Shown here piece by piece: positions 22,060 to 33,841 of a DNA stretch of 64,000 nucleotides. The position numbers were made by a program, and so were the translations under genes. Below the pieces are notes generated by a model. It was not told the origin of the DNA, did no database searches, and saw only the letters and a list, made by a program, of their open reading frames with translations. Source of the DNA: Macrothele yani. Its lineage: Eukaryota > Arthropoda > Arachnida > Araneae > Macrothelidae. Positions within the stretch are counted from its first letter, which is position 1. Each line of letters begins with the position of its first letter. Where the stretch lies: contig CM077011.1 in NCBI GenBank assembly GCA_039090855.1, forward strand, positions 40,753,501-40,817,500, written 5' to 3'.

Positions 22060-22850
22060 GTTATTCCATTAGACTAAATTACTTGTTTCATTGGACTAAA
22101 TTTCTACTTTCCCATTGAATTAAATTACCACTTTTTCTTTGGACTAAAATACTACTTCCATTGGACTAAAGTGCTACTGTTCTACTGGACAAAAGTGCTA
22201 CTGTTCCACTGGACTAGGTTACTACTGTCCAATTGGACTAAATTAGTACTGTTCAGTTGGACTACATTACTACTGTCCATTGGACTAAATTAATACTGTT
22301 CCGTTGGATTAAACTACTACTCTTTTACTCTTCCATTGTAAAAAACTACTTCTGTTTCATTGGACTAAATTAGAACTTTCATGAGATTAAATTATAGTAT
22401 TACTGTTCTGTTGGGCTACATTAGTACTATTCCATTGAAATAAATTAGTAATGTTCCATTGGATTAAATTATACTGTTCCACTGGACTAGATTACTGCTG
22501 TTCCACTGGACTAGATTACTGCTGTTCCACTGGACTAGATTACTGCTGTTCCACTGGACTAGATTACTACTGTTCAATTGGACTAAATTACTACTTTTGC
22601 ACTGGACAAAATAAGTACTGTTCCTCTGGATTAAACTACTACTCTTTCATTGTACTAAACTTCAGCTGTTTTATCGGACAAAAGTATTACTCTTCCATTA
22701 GACTAAATTACTGCTGTTTCATTGGGCTAAATTATTACTCTTCCATTAGACTCAACTACTACTGTTTCCTTGGACTAAATTATTACTTAGCCTAAATTAT
22801 TACTATTCTATTGGGCTAAATTAGTACTATTCCATAGGACTAAATTAGTG
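22060..22850. repeat. 24-bp minisatellite (ttactactgttccattggactaaa type)
   Basis: Dozens of degenerate units, with a homogeneous core near 22476-22570 where the period is exactly 24. Because 24 is divisible by three, the array yields an open frame with an eight-residue repeat (CSTGLDYC). I regard this as incidental. Confidence 0.9.
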
Positions 22851-23063
22851 CTTTTTTTGTTTGGGAGTTTATGATCATCGTGAGTAACTTGATGGCTATA
22901 AGCAATCGCCCGCCCCTTATTTAGAGATACTGGTTAAAGGTTAGCGAGACAGACAGTGCCGTAAGACTAACACAACATCCATGCCTTACTGAGATTCGAA
23001 CCCGGACGCGTCTAGGACGAATAGTGATTGGCAGCGCTTAGACCTCTGCGCCACCTGGGAGGC
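22851..23063 (-). mobile_element. tRNA-derived SINE (family B) inside the minisatellite
   Basis: A T-run, body, and inverted B box ggattcgaacccgg-like sequence ending gccacctgggaggc. The flanks both read actaaatta, consistent with a target duplication within the array. Confidence 0.8.
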
Positions 23064-23066
23064 AAA

Positions 23067-23375
23067 CTAAATTACTACTGTTCCATTGGACTAAACTACT
23101 ACCGTTTATTGCCAAGCTTGCATTGGACTAAATTACCAGTGTTTAATAGCAAGCTTCCATTGCACTGAATTACCAGTATTTAATACCAAGCTTCAATTAC
23201 TGCTTGTTTAATACAAAGCTTCCATTGGAGTAAATTTCTACACAGTAATACCAAGCTTCCATTGCACTGAATTACCAGTATTTAATACCAAGCTTCAATT
23301 ACTGCTTGTTTAATACAAAGCTTCCATTGGAGTAAATTTCTACACAGTAATACCAAGCTTCCATTGCACTATATG
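23067..23375. repeat. Minisatellite continuation with a 102-bp higher-order unit
   Basis: The 24-bp type units continue and merge into a 102-bp repeat marked by aagcttccattgcact at 23151, 23253 and 23355. Confidence 0.85.
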
Positions 23376-24113
23376 ACTACTATGATGGTTACGTTTTGAA
23401 CAATAATGCTCGCCCTTGGTGATGGCTTAGAATTACTGAATGAAGCGAAGGCCATGTTGACGTTACAGTAGAGCGGTTCTCCTTCTGGGGGTGATTTTTA
23501 GTACGTTCTTCTGACAAAAGGAAATTTGCAAGTGTGAAAAGTTGATTCCTTCCTGATGATAAAAAGGCTTAACACCGAAATTTGGACTGATGCGTAAATG
23601 TGTGCTGATATGTCTTTAATGGTACACACCGTAACATCCGGCGAGTCATAGCTCATCACGATGGTGCAGTGTAATTGGAAGACCTTAGCCACGGCTGCAA
23701 GTTGCAACATTCTGCGTGCTATCCACACCAGCTAGAACTGTGAAGCCCAGACATCTGCTTAAATACACAAAACTGAACTAATGTACCAAATGACTCCATG
23801 GCTCACAGATGAAACGATGAACCACTGATTGATATGCGCGCATAAGTGCTCCTACAAATAAAACGAGGTTATGCCTTCAACTAGTTACGAGAATGGTCCT
23901 TCAGTATAGGCCCATTATGCGAGAAGAAACGCTCGTAATTCTTGAGAGTTCCCAAAAATTCAACGCAGAACTTTTGTGCCGTTCATCTTTTGTCTAATTT
24001 GAGGACCTTCGGCTAAGAAAGTCACTAGGCGCCATGTAATATTTTAAGGTTTTAAGTTTGTGTGTCTTCACAGATTGTTTGTTGAAACAGCAGTTACTTA
24101 ATCTTAAGAACTT

Positions 24114-24171
24114 AAACGAACTCTGGCCGTTTGATAGTAAGTGTTACTTACCGAACGGCCAGAGTTCGTTT
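24114..24171. repeat. Perfect 18-bp hairpin
   Basis: aaacgaactctggccgtt (24114-24131) is exactly complementary to 24154-24171. The loop holds a further short stem (agtaa/ttact). Confidence 0.95.
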
Positions 24172-24525
24172 GATAAATAACATTTACGTAAAAATGCAAG
24201 TCATCTTTATTTCCTTACCACTTGTCGAAGTGCAGCTTCTCTTTGCGGAATCACAACAGGAGTTTGCCACAAACACGATTCCACTTTGAACGAGAAAAAC
24301 AGCCTCGTAAATTAAATCGCAATAATCACTTATTTGTCAAGATAACACGCTGTCCGAATTGAAGCAATATATCATCTTACGTTAATCCCTTCCCCATACA
24401 CACAATTTACACTGGGTGTGGCTTTTTATTTACCATTGACTTGTCCTTAATCGTTGCCAAAAAGTATAATGAAATTCGGGAGAGGGGGAGGAGTCAAAAA
24501 GAAAGTATAACGGAAAAGTAACATA

Positions 24526-24568
24526 ATTTACATGAGAACAGAAAGGGATTTTCTGTTCTCATGTAAAT
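24526..24568. repeat. Perfect 19-bp hairpin with 5-base loop
   Basis: atttacatgagaacagaaa and its exact complement are separated by gggat. Confidence 0.95.
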
Positions 24569-26019
24569 CATGTAGGTCGATTTAGATATCATCGTGACAG
24601 CCGGTAGACCATTTCTGGAAAGTTCGCAGAACTTAAAGAGTTCTACGTGCTCTTTCTAAGTCCAGTTCGAAACATTTCGTGCAGAAATACTACAAATGTT
24701 ACGTATTTTCTTTTCATGTTCCCATGTTTTACCTTAATCGAAATCGAAATAAATTACGATAACCAGTTACGTAAATAGGGATATTAATAACGCGACAAGC
24801 GCTTGTTTATGGGATTCCTATCTTTTTTACGATTAAGGACGAAGCAGGAACAAAATTTCCTTTCATAAATAAGTTAAACTTCGGGCTGAATCAGAAATAT
24901 TATCGCCTTGGGAGAAACTATTCTGTTTTTCAGTCTCAGAAAAGCAGCAAGTTATCAAGTTGTCTCCTGTAATGCTTCGCAATCAAGGATGGGTTCGCGT
25001 TCTGTGACCGGGAAAACTGTTTTACTGTAATTTGCCTTATTAGTCAACACATGCATCACGGTTTCTGGCCGAGATGCGAGACTGGAAATGAATTATTTAT
25101 GAGATTAATAAAACAGCAGGTAGGAACACGCGCGCTCTCTGAAGGGATTAAATATCGTCTTCCATTTATGAAATCATTTTCGCTAAAGAACGACCAATTC
25201 GCAGGCTCATTACATTGAAACATAAGAGCAGCGGGCAAAAAAAAGGACTGAGTTTCCTGCTATCAATGCAGAATTTTCTGAGAAGCAATTTATCTGTTTC
25301 ACAGTAACGACGCTGCTGATGTGCGCAAATCCATGAAATAAAGTCTTCACCAAAACAGTTTGTGCATGAAATCAGTCATGAAATTATAAATTAATTTCTT
25401 AAAAAAACAAAAAAATATTGGGAAATCTACTGTTCAAAATCTCCGAAACGAAAAATTGTTTCGATGAAATGATATTCGCATTACTTTTACCGACATTCAA
25501 GAATTCAATTTAAATTTAAATAATTTTGAAAATTATAACATAAATATAAGCATTTTATATTTTATTCGCACGCATGCACCTTGTTGGGTCCAAGAAGGTT
25601 AGAAGAACACTTCTGGAAATGCCTCTTAATCGTGAAGCCGCAAGGTGTGAGGACTTTGATGTTGTTTACCGTACCCTATTGGGTCTTTTCAAAGCCGTTT
25701 CGAGCACTAGAGGCCTAATCTTACGGGATTTTCCCGTTTGTGATGTCAACGGGCACCAAAAAAGTATTTCTTTGTAGTTGACCGGGCATAACAAATCTTA
25801 CTACAGTGATCAGACCCGCTACGACTGAAATCGAGAAACAGTCTGTTTGTGCTCGGCGTGTGTCTCGTAGTGAGATTGCAGAAAAGTTGATATGCTACAT
25901 AAGAATTAGAAGAAAAGTTAGTATTTTCATTAATTTAGATTGCATATTCCTTATGAATTGATGAACTGAGCTATTTTATTGAAAACATAATAATTCACGC
26001 GAAACTCGGTAGGTTTTAA

Positions 26020-26175
26020 GCAATGTTTCACGAATCATTAGGCTTAAGGTGGTTTCACCTAAAATCTCTGCCTTATGTTTCCAATGACAAAACTTCTTTA
26101 CATATTTTCTTCGCAATTAATGTATTCCCAAGGATGAAAATTTGCACATCCGTAAAACTAACTTTAAGTTACAAC
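26020..26175. repeat. Left arm of a 3-kb inverted repeat
   Basis: About 150 bp, including acctaaaatctctgccttat and tcgcaattaatgtattccca, matches the reverse complement of 28862-29040 with few mismatches. A SINE and a Tc1 lie between the arms. Confidence 0.85.
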
Positions 26176-26489
26176 ATTGGGACCCCAAGAGAATTCCTAT
26201 ATCTGTAATGTAAATTCTTTTGTACACATTTTCACCAAGACTATTGCTTTGTTGTGTTTAACATTTTGAGCAGAAATCAAAACGGACCATAGCTAATACA
26301 TACCACAGTTATTATTCCGAAAATCTTGTTAGAATTTTTTTAAATTAAATTTATCTGACTCGAAAGTACTCCAATTTGGCGCTAGATGGCGCGAGAAGTT
26401 AGTTTGGAAGTATTTCTGTGTGGAAGAAACTAAATCCCTCATTTCTGTCTGATTTTTCTAATTATTTGGGCAAAATAGAAATAATTGAA

Positions 26490-26711
26490 TTTTTTTTTTT
26501 TTGATTAGAGGTTTAACGACCACCGTGAGCAACTCAATGGGCTATAAGCAGTCGCCCGTACCTAATTTAGGGTCACTGGTTAAAGGGAAGGGAGAGAGCC
26601 AGTGCCGTAAAACAAACACAACATCCATGCCTGACCGGGATTCGAACCCGGACCCCTTAAAAACGAATGATCAGAGGCCAGCGCCTTAGACCACCGCGCC
26701 ACCGGGGCGGC
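26490..26711 (-). mobile_element. tRNA-derived SINE (family B)
   Basis: T-run, family body and the inverted head ending ccaccggggcggc. The inverted B box gggattcgaacccgg is intact. Confidence 0.88.
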
Positions 26712-27157
26712 ATAATGGAATTGGAGCAAAAGTGAGATTGGAATCTTTTCTTCTATAGATCATCTTAAATCCTTCTGTACGTTCATTTTTTGAAGAGAAA
26801 ATATGTACATTAGCTGAGAACTCCTGAATTTGAGCTATGGAAACTGCGCCCATTTACTGTACTCCACCCCCAAATAACATCATTGGTTAAAACGTAACAG
26901 CGCATATTTTGTCTTTTCATTCACACTGTGTTTCTTGACTTCATTCGGTGAGCTCAGAAAATTTCCAAAATTCTCGACCTGTTGTGGTTTAAGTTATTTT
27001 TAAATGAAAAGTTCTTTCCAGAACCCCCTCCTGGTCAAACAATTAGAGCAGTAAATGCCAACGTCACAGGAGAATTCAGGGCCATCTATCGGATAAGTCG
27101 GACCCTCAGCAGCCCTAGACGTCCACCTCAATACTTGCTAAAACATAACCATAATTA

Positions 27158-28712
27158 CACTGGCGTGCAAAAATTAAGGACGAGACGGTTTTTCGAATGT
27201 AACGTCGTGCAGAAGTGCTCCACATCGACTCAAATCATACCATAAGATCCCCAAGATGTAAGAATATGGGACAAGTGAGCAAAACCTTCCAAACAAGGAA
27301 TCCAAAGGATATAAAGGCACTTTATCGAAAAGGTAGCTTCGAGCACAACTGAACAGAAGACAGAAACGTCCATGTGACAGGCGGATGCCAAGAAAAATCC
27401 AGTCTTTAATAGGGGATATGATCACCCCTGACTGCGTTGCAGGATTTACAACGTCTGTCCATGCTGAGGACGAGGTTGTCAAAGAGCTGTTGAGGCATCG
27501 CGGCCCATTCCTCTTGTAGCGCCAATCGCAGCTGCGGAATCGTTGCTGGCGGATGGTGACGTGCTGCCAAGCGTCTCCCGAGAAGTCCCACACGTGTTCG
27601 ATTGGATTTAGGTCCGGGCACCTTGCAAGCCAATCCATGCATTGAATATCTTCACTGTCCAACAGCTCTGCGACAGCCACTGTACGATGTGGTGTAGCGT
27701 TGTCGTCCATGAAGAGGAACTCAGGACCCACAACACCTCTAAACAGACGCACGTGGGGCAGGAGAACCTCGGTACAATAGCGGACACCAGTGACTGAACC
27801 TCCTTGGAAGATATGGAGGTCAGTACAGCTACCAAGCATGATACCGCTCCCAAACGAGAACTCCGCCACCTCCAAACCGGTCCCTTTCTATGATGTTGGA
27901 GGTGTTATTGCGTCTTCCCTGCTCTCTCCAGATGTGTATACGTCCAGAATCGCTCCTCAGACTTAATCGGCTCTCATCCGTAAATAGAACTCGACCCCAT
28001 TGCTGATGTGTCCAGTTCCTGTGTTTCTGGCACCATAGAAACCGCCGTTTCCGATGAGCAGGCGTTAATGGCACACACCGTACTGGTCGTCGTGCAAATA
28101 GACCACCTTTGTGCAGCCTCCTGGCCACGGTAAAACGCGATAACGGACGTTCAGTTGTCTGTTGCATGTGCCTTGCGATTTCTCCCGCTCTCTGCCGTCT
28201 GTCTCTTCTCACCTGTAGGACAATATACCGGTCGTCCGCCACCGTCTTTGCTCGTGGACGACCATTGCTAAACTCTCGGACAGCTGTTCCTGTAGTTTGA
28301 AATACTCTCCAAGCTCGTGAAACGATGGTGTGAGCGATCCCGAACTCCTTGGCCACACTAGTCACACTTCGACCTTCTTCCAACTTCCCAATGACGCGAC
28401 CTAGGGTAAAGACATCCAGATGTCGTCTACTGGATTTCTTTTTGGCCATATCATACGGTGGTAGCAACTCGACGTCGTTCAAACCGATGAACACCGCGCA
28501 ATATCTTTCACCGAATTGCTGAGCGTACACCGCCCATGTGCTTTATATCTTTCCGATACTCCCCCACCCCCTACGTCATGCTGCATATATGCGCATGCCC
28601 TACCGTACCAGACTCTAGTCTATCTCCTGAGTGGTCTTTCGGTCCGTTCTGCCTGCTCGTTCCGCTGTTATGCTAATTTCTCCTCTTCGTCCTTAATTTT
28701 TGCACACCAGTA
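27158..28712 (-). mobile_element. Tc1-like transposon
   Basis: The ends cactggcgtgcaaaaattaa and, inverted, tactggtgtgcaaaaattaa continue to ggacga. TA is found at both borders. The element encodes a minus-strand transposase. Confidence 0.87.
27406..28449 (-). pseudogene. Tc1-like transposase, two frameshifts
   Basis: MAKKKSSRRHLDVFTLGRVI starts a long open part of about 200 residues: helix-turn-helix (VAKEFGIAHTIVSRAWRVF), GRPRAKT hinge, second DNA-binding block, and VLFTDESRLSL with the first Asp. After a shift near 27850, the frame holds GIMLGSCTDLHIF and FMDDNATPHRTVAVAELL with the second Asp, then CPDLNPIEHVWD with the Glu. A second shift near 27620 leads to the C-terminus RGDHIPY. All three catalytic residues remain. 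It is one of the better preserved copies. Confidence 0.83.
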
Positions 28713-28861
28713 TATATTAAAAATCTATCATTTTTCTTTGGGAAATACTCAGACGTGTTAATAGATGGCGCTACCTGTACATTGATAACGTCAGTAGACA
28801 AACAAATGTTGGAATGCTTAATCATGGTTATGGTTTGTCAAGTATTAAGTATCCCATATTA

Positions 28862-29040
28862 TAACATAAAGTCAGTTTTATCGATGTGCAAATTTTCATC
28901 CTTGGGAATACATTAATTGCGAAGAAAATATGTAAAGAAGTTTTACCATTGGAAACATAAGGCAGAGATTTTAGGTAAAACCACTTTAAGAAACGTTTCA
29001 TGAATCGTTAAGCTGAAGAAACGTTTCATGAATCATTATG
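28862..29040. repeat. Right arm of the 3-kb inverted repeat
   Basis: Reverse complement of 26020-26175. At its outer edge a short unit gaaacgtttcatgaatc is tandemly duplicated. Confidence 0.85.
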
Positions 29041-29321
29041 CGCTGTTTTTTGTCCAGTGCTGTTTCCTTATTTTATTTGAAATATTTAGATGTGTACTTT
29101 TCCGATATCATGCTGAAATTAAAAAAAATATGCATCAGTCGTACATTGTGTTGCTGAATGAATATAGAATTACGATAGCAAGAACGGCAATTATAATGTG
29201 ATGCATAAGATGTTCTTTATTAATTTATCAGATTAAGTTTTCAAGTTGTCTTTTTTCTCTCCTTGACTTGTTTGAATGAAATGGAATATAATCAGTTTAC
29301 AAATATAACGCATGGTGCCTA

Positions 29322-30277
29322 CCCCAAGTAGCACAAAAACGTTTGTAAAACGTTTTAAAACCAGTTCGGCGAGACGTTGAAAAAACGTCACAATATTACG
29401 TTTATAAAACGCTAATACGTCTCGTTGATTCAATAGTTTTTTTTTTTTTTTTTTTTTTTGATTGGAGGTTTAACGACCACCGTGAGCAACTCAATGGGCT
29501 ATAAGCAGTCGCCCGTCCCTAATTTTTGGTCACTGGTTCCAGGGAAGGGAGAGAGCCAGTGCCGTAAGACAAACACAACATCCATGCCTGACCGGGATTC
29601 GAACCCGGACCCCTTCCGGACGAATGATCAGAGGCCAGCGCCTTAGACCACTGCGCCACCGGGGCGGCTCCATGGTTTTTCAACCGTTGTTATAACGCTG
29701 TAGCACTGTTTTGAAGACGTTTAAATGACGTTATTTAAACGTCATACTACTTTCATTATGACGTTTAGAAACGGTTTAACAACCGTTCAGCAACGTTTGA
29801 ATGACGTTATTTAACCGTCATATTCCTTCCCTTATTACGTTTAGAAACGGTTTTAACAACCGTTTAGCAACGTTTGAATGACGTTATTTAAACGTCATAT
29901 TCCTTCCATTATGACGTTCAGAAACGTTTTTAAGAACGTTTAGCAACGTTTAAATGACATTATTTGAACGTCATATTCCCTCTTTATTACGTTGAGAAAC
30001 GGTTTTAACAACCGTTTAGCGACGTTTTATTTTCGATTTTACAACGTATTTTTCCTTTCTGTATTACGTTTAGTAAATGTAACAGCAACGGTTAATCAAC
30101 GTCTAAATTTCCTCTATTAAACGTTGCTGTCCTTTGTGTATTACGTCAAACGTCGCAAAAAACGTTACCAAAACGTTTTATCGAAAGTTATATTCCAGTT
30201 TCAAGACTTTTTTTTGGCTTTACGTGTGCCGTTGCAAAACGTTAGAACAACGTTTCTATTTCGTTCTTGGGTCATTA
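29322..30277. repeat. ACGTT-rich repeat element, left portion
   Basis: Dense irregular copies of acgttt/aaacgt, for example tgacgttatttaaacgtcat and ttaacaaccgtttagcaacg. The left border reads ccccaagtagcaca. An inverted version of that border (tgtactacttgggat) occurs at 50860-50874 beside further ACGTT repeats. A SINE is inserted at 29437-29668. Confidence 0.75.
29437..29668 (-). mobile_element. tRNA-derived SINE (family B) in ACGTT repeats
   Basis: A long T-run of 23 bases, full body and full head. It is close to the apparent family consensus, suggesting a young copy. Confidence 0.9.
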
Positions 30278-30992
30278 ATCCGTCTCGACTCAACACTACG
30301 ATTAGACTTGACCATTTCAGATTTTAATGAAATTTGGTACATAGGTGGCATCTATACAGATTAAGAAAAATACCAAATTTCATCGTCATATATCCACCGG
30401 TTTTGAAAATACAGCTATAAAAAGTATTAAAAACACCCCAAAATCGGAAGATTGATGGGTTTTTAAATTATGATTGCAGCTCCCCTAATTAAGATAGAGA
30501 GATGAGAAAGGTATCTTTTTGTAGTATTGTTTATGCTATTTTATTTGATGTACAACACCATAGGGGTTAATATTTTAAAAAATTCAAATTTTAAAAATAA
30601 AACTAAAATTTTGAATTTTTCAAAATGTGACGCTCCAAAAAATTCGAAATTTTTTTAAAACAATCTTTATATGTTTGGCATTTGATTACATGAGTTGTAA
30701 CTTGGGATGATAATGGGTTTACTTAAAAAGCTATATTCAAATTTAGCCTAACACAAGAGTTTAATGAAAAAAATAAAAAAACATGTAATCTGAAAATAAA
30801 TTTGGGCTAAATCTTTAAAAAGTTTCATTAATAACAATAGATATAGTATTTTTGTGATTTAAAACCATTTATTTAAACAATGTTTTATTTTTAATTAATT
30901 TGTTTAAAATCTGAGATACATGGGCTTAAAAATATTATTAATTTCATTATTCAGAATTTGTAATAATTCCCAATACAATATAAAAAAATAAA
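30278..30992. repeat. Left TIR of the Sola-like element
   Basis: About 715 bp, AT-rich, with no open frame of note. It pairs with 33842-34571. Confidence 0.85.
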
Positions 30993-31413
30993 GATTGTGC
31001 AGTTTTACTGTAGGCTACATTTTGTTTTGGACAAAACTCTGCATGTTCCGACTTAAAAAACTGATTCTGTTGTTTAGATCATTGGTAACAAGACCCAACA
31101 AGCAGCAACTTGCATTCCTACCTTGCAGACCTCAGTCTGCTTTAGGTTTTGATGGTGATCAGATGTGTTTCTCAGTCTGCTTTAGGTTTTGATGGTGATC
31201 ATGTGTTTCTTGCAGTGAAAGTGATATGTGTTTGAAAACTTTTGTGGTTGAAAACTTTAAATTGAATAAAGTACATCCTTTTCAGTTTTGAAACTAGACT
31301 TTTATAAATTGAAGCTGTGCAGGATTGTTTTAGGAAAAAATAAAAAGAACAGGTAATGGGAGGCAATTAATTTTACTATTTGAATTTTACATTTTATGCA
31401 CAAATAATCAACA

Positions 31414-33650
31414 ATGGAAAGTACAAGATATGCATTAATACAATGTTTCAATCCATATAGAAATGTGACAAACTGGATGTTGGAAAATTTTGATGACTTA
31501 TCAAAGGAGACTAAAATTTGTGATTCTTGCAGAAAGCAGCTGAAAACTTTAATAATTAGTCAAGAAGCAAATGAAACCTGTGCTGATGAGAAAATGGACG
31601 AAAATTTTGCATCTATGTCAGAAGTAATTTAAACACTGAATACTTCGCTCCATGAATTGGGTGAATCAGCTGTCAATAAGAAAAAGCTAAAATCTAAATG
31701 TTATGCTTCAACCAAAATTCAAAAATTCAGTTCTGCTATGAAACGGAAGCTTTTTACAAATATTCAAGAATCATCTGATGACGAGGATGAAATACTTCAC
31801 GACTCTCTTATGGACAATCTTAAAAGTAATTTTTCTAACTGCACTAGAGATAAACAGTTGATGATTTTGACCTGCTTACCAGAGTCATGGAGTGTTAGGA
31901 AAATCATGCAAGAATTCAATGCTCCTAATTATATGGTAAGACAATAAAAAAAAATTCTGAAGGAGAAAGGAATTTTGGAAAGCCTTAATAGAAAACCAGG
32001 TAAGTCTCTCTCTTCTGAAGTAGTTGTAGTACGATCGTTTTACCAAAGTGATGAAATTAGTCGGGTTTTACCTGGAATGAAAGATTGTGTTTCTGTTAGG
32101 ACTGAAAACGGAGATAAAGTTTAATTGTCAAACAGGCGGATTTTATGTAATTTGACAATTTGCAAGCACGAAAGTCAGTTTTTCCAAATTCGCAGAGCTC
32201 AGACCAAAAAACCGTGTCCTGGTAGGGTCTAGTGGTACTCATACGGTATGTGTTTGCACCACACACCAAAATGTAAAACTGATGATGGAAAATGCAAGAA
32301 TTGGTTCACTAACGAATGGACAATTATCTACCTACAAACATTGTCTTGCAAGAGTATTATGCAACCCTGTTTCCATAGATTGTCATTTGGTAAAGTGTCC
32401 CACCTGTTCTGGGAACACGGTTTTGAGAACTTGGTTGAAAAACTAACTTTTCACCAATGGATTACAGTTGATAGATGCAACTTGGAGACATTAGAAAAAT
32501 CAACTTCAAATTTTATTGATTTGTTTTGCGAAAATCTGTCTGCTTTGGTCAGACATGACTTCATTGCTAAGCAGCAAAGCTCTTTTATGAATAGTAGTAC
32601 TAAGGAAAACCTCAAGGACTCAGAATTTCTCATCATTTGTGATTTTGCTAAAATATATAGTTTTCTTCTTCAAGATGAAGCCCAGAGCTATCACTGGACC
32701 AGTGGGCAAGCCACAGTCCACCCATTTGTCATCTATTACAAAACAGAAAAGACTGAACATGCAAGTTTTGTAGTAATTTCTGAATGTTTAGAGCACAACA
32801 TAATTACACTGTACTGCTTCCAAAAAAAAACCTTATTAACTTCTTGAAAAGTAAGTTTGGTGACAACAGCGTCAAAAAAATGTACTATTTCTCTGACGGG
32901 TCTGCAGCCCAGTGCAAAAATCGGAAATTTTTTCACAAACTTTTATGTTTCCATCAAGATGACTTCAACATTGATGCTGAATGGCATTTTTCAGCAACAG
33001 CACACGGGAAGGGGCCATGTGATGGCGTTGGTGGAACGGTGAAAAGGTTAGCTGCCCGAGCCAGCTTGCAACGCCCTTACGAGAATCAAATTCAAACACC
33101 ATTTCAGTTGTACGAATGGGCAATTCAGAACATTTTTGTGGCAAACTTTACATATGTAAGTCAAGAAGAATACATAGAAACAGACCAATTTTTGGAAAAT
33201 TGCCTAAGCAAGTCTCTAACAATACAAGGTACTCAGAAACTTCATGCTTTTATTCCTATCCCATTGAGTAATTCAAAAATAAAAGTGAAGATGTTCTCAG
33301 AATCAAACGAGTCAGCTACTGAAAAAGTATCAACATTACAAGACAGACTGCAAATAACAGAAATTAGTGGTTACATAACCATCATCTATGAAAACAACTG
33401 GTGGGTAGCGTATGTTCTACCAAAAGAAGAGAGTGAGAATAAAGTTAAGGTCTCATTTTTACATCCAGCTGGTCCATCTACATCCTTTTCCTACCCTAGC
33501 CCACAAGATGTATTATAGCTTCCTGTAAGTTACGTCTTGTGTAAAGTAAATCCTTTGACTCCGACAGGAAGACTCTACAGTCTCTCTGAAACAGAAATAC
33601 ACCAAACTACTGAAGCTTTTAAAGACTATATCAAGGATCTACACGTGTGA
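31414..33650 (+). pseudogene. Sola-like transposase, multiply broken
   Basis: It begins MESTRYALIQCFNPYRNVTN with a Cys-rich motif (CDSCRKQL). An acidic/basic stretch and a putative DNA-binding region follow (ESWSVRKIMQEFNAPNYMVR). Then come a KFAELRP-like block and a GTHTVCV-like block in shifted frames, and a region with a catalytic-type Asp (ICDFAKIYSFLLQDEAQS, Asp codon at 32641). A second Asp is in YFSDGSAAQCKN (about 32895) and a third acidic candidate in GKGPCDGVGGTVKRLAARAS (about 33021). In-frame stops lie near 31630 and 31945, with several shifts near 32100-32250 and 32830. A stop at 33516 precedes what looks like the original C-terminus, ending KDLHV at 33650. The D-D-D assignment is inference. 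Confidence 0.7.
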
Positions 33651-33841
33651 TTTTACTTCAAAACAATGATTCAACTTTTTTTTTAATTTTAAGAGATTCT
33701 GCTTTAAGTGACGATCTAAGTTTAAGATTAGCAATATAATTTGCATAAATGTAAACAATTCAATGCCATATGTTATTATTATTTTGATGTGTTTCTTTGT
33801 GTTTCTTGAGCAGTAATTGAAATTACTTTTTAAAGTCTGTT

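Larger units (their letters stand above)
23391..26019. other. Anonymous region with perfect hairpins
   Basis: No coding similarity was recognised on either strand. Two perfect inverted repeats (24114-24171 and 24526-24568) are listed separately. The small open frame at 25574-25777 has no known motif. Confidence 0.5.

Noticed and set aside
22451..22795. Cys/Gly/Leu repeat protein gene
   Set aside because: The frame stays open only because the minisatellite period is 24. Units are degenerate, and no start context or flanking gene structure is visible.
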